Assembly (NCBI RefSeq): GCF_009429125.1
Contig: NZ_CP045529.1
Location: 2,108,001-2,172,000, forward strand
Direction: 5' to 3'
From: Luteimicrobium xylanilyticum
GTDB lineage: Bacteria; Actinomycetota; Actinomycetes; Actinomycetales; Cellulomonadaceae
Length of the DNA: 64,000 nucleotides
Below the pieces are notes generated by a model. It saw only the letters and a program-made list of their open reading frames with translations. It was not told the DNA's origin and did no database searches. Positions within the stretch are counted from its first letter, which is position 1, and every line of letters starts with the position of its first letter. The translations under genes were made by a program, and so were the position numbers. This document shows positions 62,597 to 64,000 of this stretch, piece after piece.

Positions 62597-62799
62597 GCGA
62601 GTCGGTCGAGGACAGGCTTGTACTCCCGGATCGCGTCGGCGATCAACCGGTCTCGGAGCTCCGTCCGACGCTGTGCGTAGGCGCGGACGGCCTCGCGAAC
62701 GATGTCGTTCTGCGACCGGCCCTCGCGCTCGGCGGCAGCCTCGATGGCACGCTTCTCGTCCGGCTCGAAGCGAACCACCAGGGTGCTCGTCGTGCTCAT
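62593..62799 (-). CDS. Ribbon-helix-helix antitoxin
   Basis: A 68-residue CopG/Arc-type DNA-binding protein: TLVVRFEPDEKRAIEAAAE forms the ribbon and first helix, then REGRSQNDIVREAVRAYAQRR the second helix. The C-terminal tail (RLIADAIREYKPVLDRLA) probably wraps the Doc toxin. GGAGGAGAG precedes the ATG. It should autoregulate the pair through the repeats just upstream. Confidence 0.9.
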   Translation of the reverse strand: MSTTSTLVVRFEPDEKRAIEAAAEREGRSQNDIVREAVRAYAQRRTELRDRLIADAIREYKPVLDRLA

Positions 62800-62826
62800 G
62801 GCGTCTCTCCTCCGATGCTCGTGGTC

Positions 62827-62854
62827 CGACGATGCCGGCTGATATCACGACGAT
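62827..62854. promoter_or_regulatory. Candidate operator of the Doc toxin-antitoxin pair
   Basis: Two copies of CGACGAT, 21 bp apart (two helical turns), flank the palindrome TGATATCA (62840-62847), 28 bp before the antitoxin start. On the minus strand TATCGT overlaps the far copy and could be the -10 box. Confidence 0.5.
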
Positions 62855-62881
62855 AGCACCGGGAGCTGCCGCGTGGTGAGC

Positions 62882-63697
62882 TCAATACGTGGTGAGCCCG
62901 TGGGCGCGGAACTGCCCGCGCACGCGCTCGGTGAGCTCCGCCGTCGGCGGATGCGTTCCCTCGAGCTCGTACGTCCGCCCGAGGACACGCCACTTGTCGC
63001 GGCCCATCTGGTGGAACGGCAGCACCTCGACGCGCTCCACGGTCCCCGGGCGGATCCGCTCGAGCTCCGCCGCGTAGGCGACGACCTTCTCGACGTTGTC
63101 GACGTCGTCGGTGAGCCCAGGCACCAGGACGAAGCGGAGCCAGACGCGCGTGCCGTGCGCCGCGAGCCGGCGGCCGAACACGAACGTCGGCTCGAGGTCG
63201 CGCCCGGTCACGCGCCGGTACGTCTCGGGGTCGCCGGACTTCACGTCGAGCAGCACGAGGTCGGTGTCGTCGAGCATCGCGTCGGTCGCGTGGGCCCCGA
63301 GGAACCCGGAGGTGTCGAGCGTCGTGTGGACGCCGAGCTCCTTGGCGCCGCGCAGGACGCGCGCCGCGAACGCGGGCTGCATGAGCACCTCACCACCCGA
63401 GAGCGTGAGCCCTCCCCCGGTCGCCCGGAACACCGGGACGTACCGTGCCACCCGCGCGAGCAGCTCGTCGGCCGTCACCGGGCGCCCGTCCTTCATGGCG
63501 AGCGCGTCGGGGTTGTGGCAGTACAGGCAGCGCAGCGGGCAACCGCTGAGGAAGACCGTGAGCCGCGTGCCCGGCCCGTCGACCGCGGTCACGAGCTCCC
63601 AGGAGTGCACCGACCCAAGCTCTCCCGACCGCATCGCCGCCAGCCGCTCCGACCGCTCGAGGTCCTCCGCGACGCCGAGACCGGCGAGGGTGCTCAT
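62882..63697 (-). CDS. pflA: Pyruvate formate-lyase activating enzyme
   Basis: A radical SAM enzyme (271 aa) that installs the glycyl radical on pyruvate formate-lyase under anaerobic conditions. The 4Fe-4S ligands are the three cysteines of SGCPLRCLYCHNPD (CxxxCxxC). GGLTLSGGEVLMQP follows the SAM-binding region, and VDGPGTRLTVFLSG is typical of PflA. The ATG overlaps the pflB stop by one base (TGATG), so both are translated from one mRNA. Confidence 0.96.
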   Translation of the reverse strand: MSTLAGLGVAEDLERSERLAAMRSGELGSVHSWELVTAVDGPGTRLTVFLSGCPLRCLYCHNPDALAMKDGRPVTADELLARVARYVPVFRATGGGLTLSGGEVLMQPAFAARVLRGAKELGVHTTLDTSGFLGAHATDAMLDDTDLVLLDVKSGDPETYRRVTGRDLEPTFVFGRRLAAHGTRVWLRFVLVPGLTDDVDNVEKVVAYAAELERIRPGTVERVEVLPFHQMGRDKWRVLGRTYELEGTHPPTAELTERVRGQFRAHGLTTY

Positions 63698-64000
63698 CAG
63701 ACCGCACCGTGGAACGTGCGCGACAGCACGTCGAGCTGCTGCTCGCGCGTCAGCCGGACGAAGTTCACCGCGTACCCGGAGACCCGGATGGTCAGCTGCG
63801 GGTAGTCCTCCGGGTGCTCCATCGCGTCCAGCAGCGTCTCGCGGTTCAGGACGTTGACGTTCATGTGATACCCGTTCGACCCGAAGTACGCGTCGAGGAG
63901 GCCGGCGAGGTTCGTGACCTGCTCGCCCTTCTCCCGGCCCAGCCCGGCGGGGACCACGGTGTTCGTCAGCGAGATGCCGTCCTGGGCGTCGTCGTACGGG
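63697..64000 (-). CDS. pflB: Formate C-acetyltransferase (pyruvate formate-lyase), C-terminal part
   Basis: The C-terminal 100 residues of PflB; the rest lies beyond the window. The glycyl-radical loop [17 protein letters not shown] is intact, with the radical glycine in VSGYA, and [16 protein letters not shown] and [19 protein letters not shown] are the family C-terminus. The enzyme splits pyruvate and CoA to acetyl-CoA and formate during anaerobic growth. An internal GTG could be read as a start but the conserved sequence runs through it to the edge. Coupled to pflA. Confidence 0.95.
   Translation of the reverse strand, partial: PYDDAQDGISLTNTVVPAGLGREKGEQVTNLAGLLDAYFGSNGYHMNVNVLNRETLLDAMEHPEDYPQLTIRVSGYAVNFVRLTREQQLDVLSRTFHGAV

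Overview
The window is dense, very GC-rich bacterial DNA with an actinobacterial gene set. It has phosphatidylinositol-mannoside synthesis (pgsA, PIM acyltransferase, pimA), the conserved ruvCAB-yajC-secDF-apt-rel block, PdxS/PdxT vitamin B6 synthesis, DUF3000 next to an RNase D, TreX/Y/Z trehalose genes and many GTG starts. A pyruvate formate-lyase system, intracellular plant-glycoside hydrolases and a D-aspartate-ligase-like enzyme paired with a racemase point to a facultatively anaerobic, plant-polymer-using member of the Micrococcales, most like Cellulomonas or a close relative. The genus is inference.

Layout. 1-1024: end of a DUF349 gene and an AbiEi-like gene, both rightward. 981-19331: eighteen leftward genes, in transcription order thrS, HIT hydrolase, pgsA, PIM acyltransferase, pimA, a membrane protein, pdxS, NUDIX, pdxT, yebC, ruvC, ruvA, ruvB, yajC, secD, secF, apt, rel. 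Many junctions are ATGA, GTGA or TTGA overlaps. 19775-28425: a LacI-controlled sugar cluster (regulator, MFS transporter with an apparent internal deletion, GH3 beta-glucosidase, GH78 rhamnosidase, SDR dehydrogenase fused to a zinc ribbon). 28468-33346: a siderophore uptake locus divergent around an IdeR/DtxR-like iron box. 33384-36474: four tRNAs, each group ending in a related hairpin terminator, flanking pabB/pabC for p-aminobenzoate. 36661-40307: an ECF41-type sigma factor with a fused SnoaL domain, a lipoprotein, a secreted beta-sandwich protein and small proteins. 40451-47000: the glgX-treY-treZ operon. 47010-50267: PPK2, a ZapE-like ATPase, an atypical SDR and a conserved small protein. 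50275-53730: gnd, a D-aspartate-ligase-like ATP-grasp enzyme and an aspartate racemase family protein in one overlapping operon. 53873-57280: DUF3000, RNase D, a FemAB transferase and an SRPBCC protein. 57431-60862: thiolase and FadB for beta-oxidation. 60954 to the end: a PPOX/F420-type protein, a GNAT acetyltransferase, a Fic/Doc toxin with an RHH antitoxin, pflA and the 3' end of pflB.

The most interesting points are: the intracellular rhamnosyl-glucoside cluster with its truncated transporter and the SDR-zinc-ribbon protein; the racemase/ATP-grasp pair, which together with FemAB suggests an A4-type peptidoglycan cross-bridge; and the repeated arrangement of a TANNNT box 6-8 nt before a start codon with no Shine-Dalgarno site, a sign of widespread leaderless transcription. 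No CRISPR array, insertion sequence, prophage or rRNA was seen.
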